DNA of 64,000 bases from Variovorax guangxiensis (GTDB lineage: Bacteria; Pseudomonadota; Gammaproteobacteria; Burkholderiales; Burkholderiaceae_C), in assembly GCF_003952165.1 (NCBI RefSeq), contig NZ_RXFT01000005.1, positions 418,754 to 482,753 on the forward strand, given 5' to 3'. A program made the position numbers and the translations under genes. Numbering within the stretch: position 1 is the first letter of the stretch; every line of letters starts with the position of its first letter. The notes under the pieces are model-generated. The model was not told the origin of the DNA and did no database searches. It saw nothing but the letters and a program-made list of their open reading frames with translations. Of this stretch, positions 18,037 to 29,014 are shown piece after piece.

Positions 18037-19650
18037 TCAGCCCAGCATCGGGGCGTGGCCCAGGGGCCACGGGTTGGCGTCGTCCACCGCGAGCCATTGG
18101 CGCGCGAGCGGTGCGCCGTCTTCCTGCCATGCACCGCGAGCGAGCGCCTGCTCGAGCGGGAAGATGTGTTCGACGTGGCCGCCGAGCGCCTCGTAGTCGT
18201 CGCGCCGCATGCTGAATTCGATGGGCGCGACGATGGCCGGCGTGGGCACGGTGCCGAAGCTGTTGTCGGGCATGCGCATGACGTCGGCCATCACCGTGAT
18301 GCCGCCGCCGGGCCACACATAGGCCGGCGCGCCGCCGCAGGTGACGTTGACCAGCGCGCGCTTGATGGCGCGCGTGAGCAGCACGGGGTTCTCGGTGACG
18401 CCCGCGCGCAGGCTGCCACCCGCACCGCCGAGGAACAGCACCGTGCACAGCGACGGCTCGCAGTTCTCGCCGATGCGGTCGACGATGCGCTTCACCTCGG
18501 GCGGCATCGGCTGCTCGACGGGCTTGAGCGCGTCGTCGAGCACGTACCACTGCGCGTGCTCGCCGGTGGTCGATGTCATGAGCAGGCGCAGGCCGGGGCG
18601 GGCGACGCCCTCTTCCCAGCCCTCGATGATCGCGAGCGGATCGGCGATGTCGGTGCCGCCCCAGCCGTTGCCCGGGTTCGCCACCTGGAAGTAGCGCCCC
18701 GGCGTGGACTTGCGCCCCAGCATCTGGATGCCCGAGGGCGCCATGTCGAGGCAGCGGCCCGCCTGGTGCTCGGTGAGCACGCCGGTGATGTGGTCGTCGA
18801 CCACGACCACCTCGTCGGCCACGCCGGCGAACTGGCGCGCGAAGATGCCGACCGCGGCCGAGCCGCAGCCCACGCGCATGCGCTGCTCTTCCACGCCGTT
18901 GACGATGGGCGCCTTGCCGGCCTGGATGACGAGGGTGGAGCCGCCGTCGATGGTGCACTCCACCGCCTTCTTGTTGCCCAGCAGCTGCATCAGCTCGGCC
19001 GTCATGCGGCCTTCCTTCTTGCTGCCGCCGGTGAGGTGGTGCACGCCGCCCAGCGAGAGCATCTGCGAGCCGTATTCGGCCGTGGTCACGTGGCCCACGA
19101 CCTCGCCGCGGTAGCGCACGTTGGCCTGCTCGGGGCCGAGGAAGCGGTCGGTGTCGATCTTCACCTTGAAGCTGCAGTAGCTGAAGATGCCTTCGGTGAC
19201 GACGGTGACCATGTCCACGCCCTGGGCCCTGGAGGCCACGATGAAGGGGGCGGGCTTGTAGTCGGGATAGGTGGTGGAGGAGCCCACGCCGGTGACGAAG
19301 ACTTCGTCGGCGTGCAGCAGGTCGCCGTTCCAGTCGGGGCTGGCGGGGGCCTCTTCGGCGCCGGGCCGGTTGAAGGGCACCAGCGCGGGCTTCTCGCTCT
19401 CGACCGTGCGGCGCAGCAGCACCACGGGATCGACGCGCACCAGCACGCCCTCCTTGTTGGCGTAGCGGTCGCAGGCGCCGGTGCGGCCGTCGGAGATCTG
19501 GCAGAGCACCGGGCAGGCGTTGCACTCGACCTTGGCCGAGCTCATGCGCTCGTTGCGCGGCGGCGCCTTGCCGAAGGCGCTGCTGCCGGCTTCGGCCACC
19601 ACGGGCATGTCCATGCCGGGGAGGCCATCTGTCTTGGTGTGTTCTGTCAT
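18037..19650 (-). CDS. hnr: 6-hydroxynicotinate reductase-like iron-sulfur protein
   Basis: This 537-residue protein matches, by recognition, proteins annotated as 6-hydroxynicotinate reductase. In Eubacterium barkeri that enzyme reduces 6-hydroxynicotinate to 1,4,5,6-tetrahydro-6-oxonicotinate with reduced ferredoxin. The N-terminus has a four-cysteine set C43, C46, C50 and C60 (ECNACPVLC...GAC), likely an iron-sulfur site. Further conserved blocks are GCGSAAVGIFARQFAG and LFLGGAGGSLRAGVTENP. The ATG at 19648-19650 was chosen because upstream residues look non-conserved and run into the promoter. It heads the minus-strand arm, divergent from a ferredoxin-NADP reductase gene. Substrate assignment leans on context (nicotinamidase, NicAB, enamidase). 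Confidence 0.84.
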   Translation of the reverse strand: MTEHTKTDGLPGMDMPVVAEAGSSAFGKAPPRNERMSSAKVECNACPVLCQISDGRTGACDRYANKEGVLVRVDPVVLLRRTVESEKPALVPFNRPGAEEAPASPDWNGDLLHADEVFVTGVGSSTTYPDYKPAPFIVASRAQGVDMVTVVTEGIFSYCSFKVKIDTDRFLGPEQANVRYRGEVVGHVTTAEYGSQMLSLGGVHHLTGGSKKEGRMTAELMQLLGNKKAVECTIDGGSTLVIQAGKAPIVNGVEEQRMRVGCGSAAVGIFARQFAGVADEVVVVDDHITGVLTEHQAGRCLDMAPSGIQMLGRKSTPGRYFQVANPGNGWGGTDIADPLAIIEGWEEGVARPGLRLLMTSTTGEHAQWYVLDDALKPVEQPMPPEVKRIVDRIGENCEPSLCTVLFLGGAGGSLRAGVTENPVLLTRAIKRALVNVTCGGAPAYVWPGGGITVMADVMRMPDNSFGTVPTPAIVAPIEFSMRRDDYEALGGHVEHIFPLEQALARGAWQEDGAPLARQWLAVDDANPWPLGHAPMLG

Positions 19651-19973
19651 CGGGGCGATCTCGTGGGCGTTCGGTGGTGAGCGAAAGGCAAATCCAGGCT
19701 GCCGGGGTTTGCAACAAACGTGCCGTCCGCCCGCTTGTGCATCGACTTCCGTTTGTGTAGCATTCCCTACACTTTCATGTTGCATTCACTACATTAAAGG
19801 TCAATGTAGCAAACGGGCCCGATGCTTGCAATGGTGTTTTCTCGCGGTGTTCATCGGGGTTTCTCCGACCAACGACAATGGAGGGTTCGGAGCCGGCCGG
19901 CGGCTTTCGCCCCAAAGGCGTGCGCGCAGGCTCAGCCAACCTCCCCTGTTACCAACCAACTCTTGAGTTCCGT
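19651..19973. promoter_or_regulatory. Divergent promoter region with two inverted repeats
   Basis: This 323-bp region separates the two arms of the nicotinate cluster and contains no credible gene. Its AT-rich centre holds two inverted repeats: GTGTAG (19755-19760) with CTACAC (19767-19772), and CTACATT (19789-19795) with AATGTAG (19803-19809). Their centres are about 35 bp apart. The shared TGTAG/CTACA core suggests one regulator binding two sites, and the nearby TetR protein is the obvious candidate. I cannot place -35/-10 elements with confidence. Confidence 0.7.
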
Positions 19974-20747
19974 ATGAGTGCATTCAGCGAAGAACGCGTC
20001 CTGAGCGTCCACCACTGGACCGATCGCCTGTTCACCTTCACCACCACGCGCGACCCGGCCCTGCGCTTCTCGAACGGTCATTTCACGATGATCGGCCTGA
20101 AGGTCAACAACAAGCCCCTGCTGCGCGCCTACAGCATCGTGAGCCCGAACTACGAGGAGCATCTCGAGTTCCTGAGCATCAAGGTGGAAGACGGCCCGCT
20201 GACCTCGCGCCTGCAGCACATCCAGGTGGGCGACACCATCATCGTGGGCCGCAAGCCCACCGGCACGCTGCTGATCGACTACACGCTGCCGGCCAAGCGC
20301 CTGTACCTGTTCGGCACCGGCACCGGCCTCGCACCGTTCATGAGCATCATCCGCGACCCGGACACCTACGAGAAGTTCGAGCAGGTCATCCTGGTGCACG
20401 GCGTGCGCCAGGTCGACGAACTGGCCTACCACGACCTCGTGACCGACCACCTGCCCAAGCACGAGTTCCTGGGAGAGATGATCGCCAAGCAGCTGCTGTA
20501 CTACCCCACGGTCACGCGCGAGGAGTTCCGCAACCAGGGCCGCATCACCGACCTGATCGAGAGCAACAAGCTCACCGACGACCTCGGCCTGCCGCCGCTG
20601 AACGTCGAGGAAGACCGCGTCATGCTGTGCGGCAGCCCCGGCCTGCTGGTCGACCTGAAGCACATCCTGGAGGCTCGCGGCTTCAAGGAAGGCAACACGT
20701 CGACCCCCGGCGACTACGTCGTCGAGCGCGCCTTCGCAGAGAAATGA
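19974..20747 (+). CDS. fpr: Ferredoxin--NADP(+) reductase
   Basis: This 257-residue flavoprotein is a bacterial ferredoxin/flavodoxin-NADP reductase. The FAD-binding R51-A-Y-S motif (LLRAYSIVSP), the NADP-binding FGTGTGLAPF (about residues 113-122), the LCGSPGLL segment and the C-terminal VVERAFAEK are visible. It transfers electrons between NADPH and ferredoxin in the cytoplasm. The start was set at ATG 19974 because the upstream extension is low-complexity and non-conserved. The gene is divergent from the ferredoxin-type 6-hydroxynicotinate reductase gene, so it could supply that enzyme with reduced ferredoxin, but housekeeping Fpr roles are equally possible. No ferredoxin gene is in the window. 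Confidence 0.94.
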   Translation: MSAFSEERVLSVHHWTDRLFTFTTTRDPALRFSNGHFTMIGLKVNNKPLLRAYSIVSPNYEEHLEFLSIKVEDGPLTSRLQHIQVGDTIIVGRKPTGTLLIDYTLPAKRLYLFGTGTGLAPFMSIIRDPDTYEKFEQVILVHGVRQVDELAYHDLVTDHLPKHEFLGEMIAKQLLYYPTVTREEFRNQGRITDLIESNKLTDDLGLPPLNVEEDRVMLCGSPGLLVDLKHILEARGFKEGNTSTPGDYVVERAFAEK

Positions 20748-20763
20748 AAGCCCCCCGGCTTTT
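20747..20763 (+). terminator. Short hairpin terminator after fpr
   Basis: Directly at the fpr stop codon is AAAGCC-CCCC-GGCTTT followed by T, a 6-bp stem with a 4-nt loop. It is short and has a weak U tract, so termination may be partial. A further perfect palindrome, CCCCCATGGGGG, lies at 20790-20801 in the same 115-bp gap before the TetR gene. Confidence 0.5.
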
Positions 20764-20862
20764 CACTCGCCGCGCTCGTGTAACTCCACCCCCCATGGGG
20801 GAGGCGCGGTCCGCCTTGGGGCGGCCCGGCGGCGACCGCCTCGCCCTTCACTCCGGCCGCTG

Positions 20863-21609
20863 ATGGAACGCAAGGCAGTCACCAAGCCGCAGCGCCGCAC
20901 GGGCGTGCGCGAGGCGGCTGCCCAGGCCACGCGCGACAGCATCCTGAAGGCCGCGACCAAGGTCTTCGCCAGGTATGGCTACGACGGCGGCAGCGTGGAG
21001 AAGATCTCCAAGGCCGCGAAGTCGTACGACCGGATGATCTACTACTACTTCGGCAGCAAGGAAGGCCTCTTCATCGCGGTGCTCGAAGGCATCTACCAGC
21101 GCATGGACGACGCCGAGGCCGCCATCGCGCTCGACGCCTCGCGGCCGGTGGACGCGCTCACCGAAGTCATCCGCTTCGTGCTGGGCTATTACCGCAAGAA
21201 TCCCGAGTTCGTCACGCTGCTGAACACCGAGAACCTGCACAAGGGCCGGCACATTTCGAAGTCGCTGCGCGCACGCGAATACTCGTCGCGCGCGGTGGCG
21301 ATCATCGAGGAGATCCTGGCGAGCGGCGCCGCGCAGGGCCTGTTCCGCAAGGACCTGGTGGCGCGCGACATCTACCTGCTGATTGCCTCCACCGGCTACT
21401 TCTACACCTCCAACCGGCACACGCTCACCGCCTTCCTCGGCGAGCCGCTGGAGTCGCCCGAGGCGATCGCGCACTGGGAAGACTTCGTGATCGAGACCGT
21501 GCTGCGCACCGTGCGCGCGGACGAAGTGCAAGACAACACCCCACCCCACGAGGAAAACACGAAATGGCAGAAATCGCAGCCGGCGGCAAGTCGGGCAAGG
21601 TCGTCATAA
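20863..21609 (+). CDS. TetR-family regulator of the nicotinate cluster
   Basis: This 248-residue protein has a TetR N-terminal helix-turn-helix: RDSILKAATKVFARYGYDGG, then SVEKISKAAK and the MIYYYFGSKEGLF recognition-helix end (about residues 28-72). The C-terminal ligand domain is TetR_C-like, with YYRKNPEFVTLLNTEN. It begins 115 nt after fpr, and its last 46 nt overlap the enamidase gene in another frame. It is the only regulator inside the cluster, so it is the natural candidate to bind the inverted repeats between hnr and fpr, with a pathway intermediate as ligand. The final 25 residues are probably dispensable. Confidence 0.88.
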   Translation: MERKAVTKPQRRTGVREAAAQATRDSILKAATKVFARYGYDGGSVEKISKAAKSYDRMIYYYFGSKEGLFIAVLEGIYQRMDDAEAAIALDASRPVDALTEVIRFVLGYYRKNPEFVTLLNTENLHKGRHISKSLRAREYSSRAVAIIEEILASGAAQGLFRKDLVARDIYLLIASTGYFYTSNRHTLTAFLGEPLESPEAIAHWEDFVIETVLRTVRADEVQDNTPPHEENTKWQKSQPAASRARSS

Positions 21610-22763
21610 GGAACATCGGACTGCTGCTCTCGGGCGACATCGACAAGCCCATTCTCGATGCCGACACCATCGTCGTGAACGACGGCCTGATCGTCGCGAT
21701 CGGCAAGGAAAAGGACTGCGACCTCGAAGGCGCCGTCACCGTCATCGACGCGAAGAAGACCTGCGTGGCGCCCGGCCTGATCGACAGCCACGTGCACCCG
21801 GTGTTCGGCGACTGGACCCCGCGCCAGGGCCAGCTCGGCTGGATCGACTCCACCATGCACGGCGGCGTGACCACCATGATTTCCGCCGGCGAGGTGCACC
21901 TGCCCGGCCGCCCCAAGGACATCGTCGGCCTGAAGGCCCTGGCCATCACCGCGCAGCGCGCCTTCGACAACTTCCGCCCCGGCGGCGTGAAGGTGCTGGC
22001 AGGCGCGCCCGTCATCGAGAAGGGCATGGTCGAGAGCGACTTCAAGGAACTCGCCGAGGCCGGCGTGGGCCTGCTCGGCGAAGTGGGCCTGGGCTCGGTC
22101 AAGGCCGGCTACGAGGCCAAGGAGATGGTGGCCTGGGCGCGCAAGTACGGCATCCAGAGCACGATCCACACGGGGGGCCCGTCCATTCCCGGTTCGGGCC
22201 TGATCGACAAGGACGTGGTGCTCGAGGCCGACGCCGACGTCATCGGCCACATCAACGGCGGCCACACCTCGCTGCCCGAGGCGCACGTGTGCGAGCTGTG
22301 CGAGAAGAGCTCGCGCGCCATCGAGATCGTGCACAACGGCAACGAGAAGGTCGCCATCGCGGCAGCGAAGGCCGCGCTGGAGCTCAAGTGCCCGCACCGC
22401 GTGATCCTCGGCACCGACGGCCCGGCAGGCTCGGGCGTCCAGCCGCTGGGCATCCTGCGCATGGTGGCGATGCTGTCGTCCATCGCGAACATCCCGGCCG
22501 AGCTGGTGTTCTGCTTCGCGACGGGCAACACCGCGAAGATCCGCAAGCTCAACTGCGGCCTCGTCGAGGTGGGCCGTGCCGCCGACTTCGTCTTCATGGA
22601 CCGCGCGCAGCATTCGCCCGCGCCGGGCCTGCTCGAGAGCGTGCAGCTCGGCGACATCCCGGGTGTGGGCATGGTGATGATCGACGGCATCGTGCGCTGC
22701 GGCCGCAGCCGCAACACGCCGCCGGCGACGGAGATTCCGGTGGTCGTCTCGGGCGCGCACTGA
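21564..22763 (+). CDS. ena: Enamidase (amidohydrolase superfamily)
   Basis: This 399-residue amidohydrolase closely resembles, from memory, the enamidase of Eubacterium barkeri, which opens 1,4,5,6-tetrahydro-6-oxonicotinate to 2-formylglutarate and ammonia. Matching blocks are the N-terminal VVIRNIGLLLSGDI, DADTIVVNDGLIVAIG, HGGVTTMISAGEVHLPGRPKD and the C-terminal SRNTPPA. Metal ligands are visible as H76 and H78 (DSHVHP), the Glu in LGEVGLG as likely bridging residue, HTGG, HINGGH and the Asp of GTDGP. GAGGA precedes the ATG. It overlaps the TetR gene end by 46 nt. Other amidohydrolases of related fold exist, but the set of motifs makes this the leading call. Confidence 0.87.
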   Translation: MAEIAAGGKSGKVVIRNIGLLLSGDIDKPILDADTIVVNDGLIVAIGKEKDCDLEGAVTVIDAKKTCVAPGLIDSHVHPVFGDWTPRQGQLGWIDSTMHGGVTTMISAGEVHLPGRPKDIVGLKALAITAQRAFDNFRPGGVKVLAGAPVIEKGMVESDFKELAEAGVGLLGEVGLGSVKAGYEAKEMVAWARKYGIQSTIHTGGPSIPGSGLIDKDVVLEADADVIGHINGGHTSLPEAHVCELCEKSSRAIEIVHNGNEKVAIAAAKAALELKCPHRVILGTDGPAGSGVQPLGILRMVAMLSSIANIPAELVFCFATGNTAKIRKLNCGLVEVGRAADFVFMDRAQHSPAPGLLESVQLGDIPGVGMVMIDGIVRCGRSRNTPPATEIPVVVSGAH

Positions 22764-22769
22764 GCGCGC

Positions 22770-22799
22770 CGCACCGCCGGCCTCAGCCGTTGCGGTGCG
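22770..22799. terminator. Hairpin between convergent ena and gtrA
   Basis: CGCACCGC (22770-22777) and GCGGTGCG (22792-22799) form an 8-bp perfect stem with a 14-nt loop that includes the gtrA stop. Its location between convergent genes suggests a bidirectional transcription end. There is no U tract. Confidence 0.4.
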
Positions 22800-23184
22800 A
22801 CCGGAAGACGAGATAACGCGCCGACAGGAAGTTGGCGCTCATGCCCGCGAGGCTGCCCAGCGCCACGCCGAGCGCCGCGGCCCAGCGGCCTTCCACCCAG
22901 TGCAGCGTGAGCACGTAGGCACCGTAGTTGAGCACCGCGCCCGCGGTCATGGTCGCGAGATAGCCCAGGTATTCGCGCCAGATGGAACGGCCGGCCGCCG
23001 CACTGGCCGCGAAGGTGTAGCGGCGGTTGAAGGCCCAGGTGGTGGTCGCCGCCGCAAGGAACGACACCACGCGCGCCGCGTACCAGCCCAGCAGCGGCGC
23101 CAGCAGGTACAGCACCACCACGTCGACCACGAGCCCGATCACGCCGACGGCGGCGAAGACGAGGAACTCGCGGCCTATCTTCAT
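22783..23184 (-). CDS. gtrA: GtrA-family membrane protein
   Basis: This 133-residue protein is a GtrA family member with four predicted membrane helices (FLVFAAVGVIGLVVDVVVLYL first) and the conserved TWAFNRRYTF motif near residue 58. GtrA proteins are thought to flip undecaprenyl-phosphate-linked sugars across the inner membrane. Its start overlaps the glycosyltransferase stop by 4 nt (ATGA), and that gene overlaps the next likewise. Together they form a compact three-gene glycosylation operon. Confidence 0.92.
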   Translation of the reverse strand: MKIGREFLVFAAVGVIGLVVDVVVLYLLAPLLGWYAARVVSFLAAATTTWAFNRRYTFAASAAAGRSIWREYLGYLATMTAGAVLNYGAYVLTLHWVEGRWAAALGVALGSLAGMSANFLSARYLVFRSHRNG

Positions 23185-24203
23185 CGTGGGCCGGCCGCCA
23201 AGCCGCGCGACACCCGTTCGCGCACGCTCGGAATCGCGAGGTAGCTCAGCCGCTTGGCCTCACGTCGGCCCAAGGTGATGGCTTGCATGATGACGCCGCA
23301 CACGAAGGACAGCATCGCCGCCAGCATCGCCCCGGTGGCCAGCACCGCGGTGGGCAAGCGGGGCACCAGCCCGGTCTGCACGTAGGTCATGAAGACCGGC
23401 ACGACCAGCGCGACCGACATCAGCGCCAGCAGCGCGCCGATGATCGAGAAGAACTGCAGCGGCCGTTCGCTCACGAACAGCTTGCAGATGGTCTTGAGGA
23501 TGCGCCAGCCGTCGCGGTAGGTCGAGAGCTTGCTCACCGAGCCTTCTGGACGCGTGCTGTAGGCGGTGGCTTCCTCCGCATAGGGCATGCGCAGTTCGAG
23601 CGCGTGCACGGTGAGTTCGGTCTCCGTCTCGAAGCCCCGCGACAGCGCCGGGAACGACTTGGCATAGCGCCGCGAGAACACGCGGTAGCCCGAGAGCATG
23701 TCGGTGAGCCCGCCGCCGAAGAGCTGCGCCACCGCGCCCGTGAGCATGCGGTTGCCGAAGCGGTGGCCCGCGCGGTAGGTGTGCACGTCCTGGCCGTCGT
23801 CCACGCGGCTGCCGACCACCATGTCGAGGTTGTCGTTCACCAGACGTTCGACGAGGCGCGGCGCGGCGCCCGCGTCGTAGGTGGCGTCGCCGTCGGTCAT
23901 CACGTACACGTCGGCGTCGACGTCGGCGAACATGCGCCGCACCACGTTGCCCTTGCCTCGCAGGGCCACGTGGGTGACGGTGGCGCCGGCCGCGCGCGCC
24001 ACGGCGGCCGTGTCGTCGCTGGAGTTGTTGTCGAAGACGTGGATGTCGGCTTCCGGCAGCGCGGCGCGAAAGCCCCGAACCACCTGTTCGATGGCCAGCG
24101 CCTCGTTGTAGCAGGGAATGACCACGGCGACGCGCAGGCCGCAGCCGCCGTTGCCTCCGAGGCCTTGCCGGGTACTGGTGGAGATGTCTGCCGCGTCGTT
24201 CAT
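23181..24203 (-). CDS. GT2 polyprenyl-phosphate glycosyltransferase (GtrB-like)
   Basis: This 340-residue protein has a family-2 glycosyltransferase domain: VAVVIPCYNEALAIEQVV at residues 25-42, then the metal-binding MTDGDATYD and the SRGFETETELTVHA segment. Two membrane helices follow near the C-terminus (FFSIIGALLALMSVALVV and AMLAAMLSFVCGVIMQAI). This is the layout of GtrB/DPM1-type enzymes that load glucose or mannose onto undecaprenyl phosphate. It is translationally coupled to both neighbours, the GtrA flippase and a large membrane protein that may transfer the sugar. Confidence 0.91.
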   Translation of the reverse strand: MNDAADISTSTRQGLGGNGGCGLRVAVVIPCYNEALAIEQVVRGFRAALPEADIHVFDNNSSDDTAAVARAAGATVTHVALRGKGNVVRRMFADVDADVYVMTDGDATYDAGAAPRLVERLVNDNLDMVVGSRVDDGQDVHTYRAGHRFGNRMLTGAVAQLFGGGLTDMLSGYRVFSRRYAKSFPALSRGFETETELTVHALELRMPYAEEATAYSTRPEGSVSKLSTYRDGWRILKTICKLFVSERPLQFFSIIGALLALMSVALVVPVFMTYVQTGLVPRLPTAVLATGAMLAAMLSFVCGVIMQAITLGRREAKRLSYLAIPSVRERVSRGLAAGPR

Positions 24204-26014
24204 GGTGCGACGGGAAGGATACGGTAGACGCGGCTGCCGTCCTTCTGGTATTCCACGGCGAAGTACTTGTCGAAGTCGATGCGCGCGGTGAAGACCGGCA
24301 CCACCGAGTCGGGCAGCACGATGGCAACGAAGCCCATGCCCGAGAGCTTGCGCGCGAGATCGCCGCCCGACAGGCGCCCGAAGTCGGTGTAGCGCCAGGG
24401 CCCGAGGGTGTCGCCCCAGATGGGGTTGGGGCCGTAGTAGATCGCCTCGTTCAGCGCGATCTGGTAGACACGACCCTTGGCGTTGCGCCGCAGGTAGTCC
24501 ATGGCCGCGTAGCCCGGCACGTGCTTGCGCAGCACGGCTTCACGGGCTTCCGGCGTGGTGGCGATCAGCGCGACCTTGGTGGCCGTCTGGCGCACGGAAA
24601 CCGCGGCCAGCACCGCCAGCAGCAGCACGATCGCCCAGTCGCCCACGCGGGCCGGGGTACGCGCGGTGACGGCGGCGGGCGGAACGTCGGCTGCCGCACC
24701 CTTGCCCCCGGCCAAGCGGCGAAAGCCCGCGGCGATCCAGCCGAACACCACCTGCCAGCCGATGGCCGCGATGGCCGCCAGCAGCGGGAACGAGGCCGTC
24801 AGGTAGCGCGGATAGCGCGAGGTCGCGACCCAGACGACCACCGAGTACAGGCAGAACCAGCCGGCCGCGCGCACCGCCGCGGAGCGCTTCCACAGGGGGC
24901 TGAACGGCGCGAAGAACACCGACCACAGCAGCGCGTTGGGCAGCTCGGCATGCACGCGCACGTCGGCCACCTGCTGCACGTAGTCGGCCGGCGTCCATTC
25001 GGTGAAGCCGAACACGCGCGCGCCGATGGGGTTGAAGGGGTCGCCGGTCATGATGGCGTTGCGTGCGTACCAGTACACGCAGGGAATCAGGAAGCAGGCG
25101 AACATCAGCGCCCAGGCCTTGAGGCTGCGCTCGTGGCGGAAGACGAAGGGCGCCACCAGCGGCAGGAAGACCAGCGCCTGGTACTTCGAGCCCGCGGCCA
25201 CGCCCAGGCAGAAGGCCGCCAGGCCGAGCCAGCGGATGCCACCGTGCACAGGCTTGCCGATCTCGGACTCGCGCCACCACCACAGCGCCACGCAGGCCGA
25301 GAGCACGAAGAGCGCCACGCCCATGTCGATCAGCGCGTTGGAGTAGTCGCCGAGCCCCAGCCAGATGGCCGCGCCGATGCACGCGGTGAGCCGGCCGGCA
25401 TGCAGCATGCCCAGGCGGTAGACCATGACCACCGACAGCGCTCCGGCCAGGCCATTCAGGAAGTGCGGCAGCACGTCGTCGCCCAGCTGCAGCGCACCGG
25501 CATACAGCAGGTTGTAGTTGTACGGGAACCAGGGGTAGCGCAGCCAGTCGTGGATGCCCAGCGAGCCTTGCTCGGCGACCTGCCGCGCATAGGGCAGGTG
25601 GTACATCAGCTCGTCGAAGGCGATGGGCGGCGCAAGCGGGGCGGCCAGCGCTGGAAGCACGACCAGCGCCAGCGCGATCGCCGCGACGCGCTCGACGTAG
25701 CTCCACGGCGCCGCGGGCGGGTTCGCGAGCAACAGCGTGCGCCGCTCGCGCAGCCATGAGGGCAGCTGGAGCGCCGCGGCCGCCACGCCCACTGCGACGA
25801 TCGCCGCGGTCGCGCCGGGCCTGAAGGCTCCGAAGATGGCCAGGGCCTGGAAGGCGCAGATGAAGATTCCCACGCCCAGGGCCACGGCCATGGCGGCTTC
25901 GAGCCCCGCGTCGCGGCGCGGCGGCGGCGCCAGGCGGCCCAGCAGCGCGCGTCCATAGCCCCAGCAGCCCGTCACGAAAACCGCCAGGGCCGCGTAGTGC
26001 GCGGCTGCAAACAT
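24200..26014 (-). CDS. Multi-pass membrane protein, probable GT-C glycosyltransferase
   Basis: This 604-residue protein has about a dozen hydrophobic segments. An acidic motif in the first large periplasmic loop, FDELMYHLPYARQVAEQG (about residue 130), fits GT-C glycosyltransferases (GT39/ArnT-like) that use lipid-linked sugars. The C-terminal soluble part ends SRVYRILPVAP. It is first in a three-gene operon with a GtrB-like enzyme and a GtrA flippase, so it is the likely final transferase. The acceptor (O-antigen, lipid A, teichoic-like polymer or protein) cannot be told from sequence. Confidence 0.78.
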   Translation of the reverse strand: MFAAAHYAALAVFVTGCWGYGRALLGRLAPPPRRDAGLEAAMAVALGVGIFICAFQALAIFGAFRPGATAAIVAVGVAAAALQLPSWLRERRTLLLANPPAAPWSYVERVAAIALALVVLPALAAPLAPPIAFDELMYHLPYARQVAEQGSLGIHDWLRYPWFPYNYNLLYAGALQLGDDVLPHFLNGLAGALSVVMVYRLGMLHAGRLTACIGAAIWLGLGDYSNALIDMGVALFVLSACVALWWWRESEIGKPVHGGIRWLGLAAFCLGVAAGSKYQALVFLPLVAPFVFRHERSLKAWALMFACFLIPCVYWYARNAIMTGDPFNPIGARVFGFTEWTPADYVQQVADVRVHAELPNALLWSVFFAPFSPLWKRSAAVRAAGWFCLYSVVVWVATSRYPRYLTASFPLLAAIAAIGWQVVFGWIAAGFRRLAGGKGAAADVPPAAVTARTPARVGDWAIVLLLAVLAAVSVRQTATKVALIATTPEAREAVLRKHVPGYAAMDYLRRNAKGRVYQIALNEAIYYGPNPIWGDTLGPWRYTDFGRLSGGDLARKLSGMGFVAIVLPDSVVPVFTARIDFDKYFAVEYQKDGSRVYRILPVAP

Positions 26015-26066
26015 CAGCTTCTGAATAACGACTCCCGGTGCCGGACGGCCGCGCCGGCCGGCAGGT

Positions 26067-28805
<2,739 letters not shown>

Positions 28806-29014
28806 GGTTGGACTCGGAGGCAAAAGCGGTTATTCGTGCGCGGGTTGGGGGAGTCTATCGCCCTCCCATACGCCGCAGGTGCTGCAGGAGTAAGTCCGAA
28901 TCATGAAAGGGAAAGTCCGGATCGATCCGGCCCGGTCGGTTTCGCAGAATGAAAAGTGCACGCTCGTTCGTTTTTTGCGTGCCCCCACCCTACCAACCGA
29001 CACAGGGAGTTCCG

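Noticed and set aside
28806..29014. Cobalamin riboswitch upstream of metH
   Set aside because: I looked for the conserved B12-box and paired elements in this 209-bp gap and saw none.
28949..29014. Earlier start for the lipase
   Set aside because: The 22 extra residues precede a normal signal peptide and lack a ribosome-binding site, whereas ATG 29015 has one.
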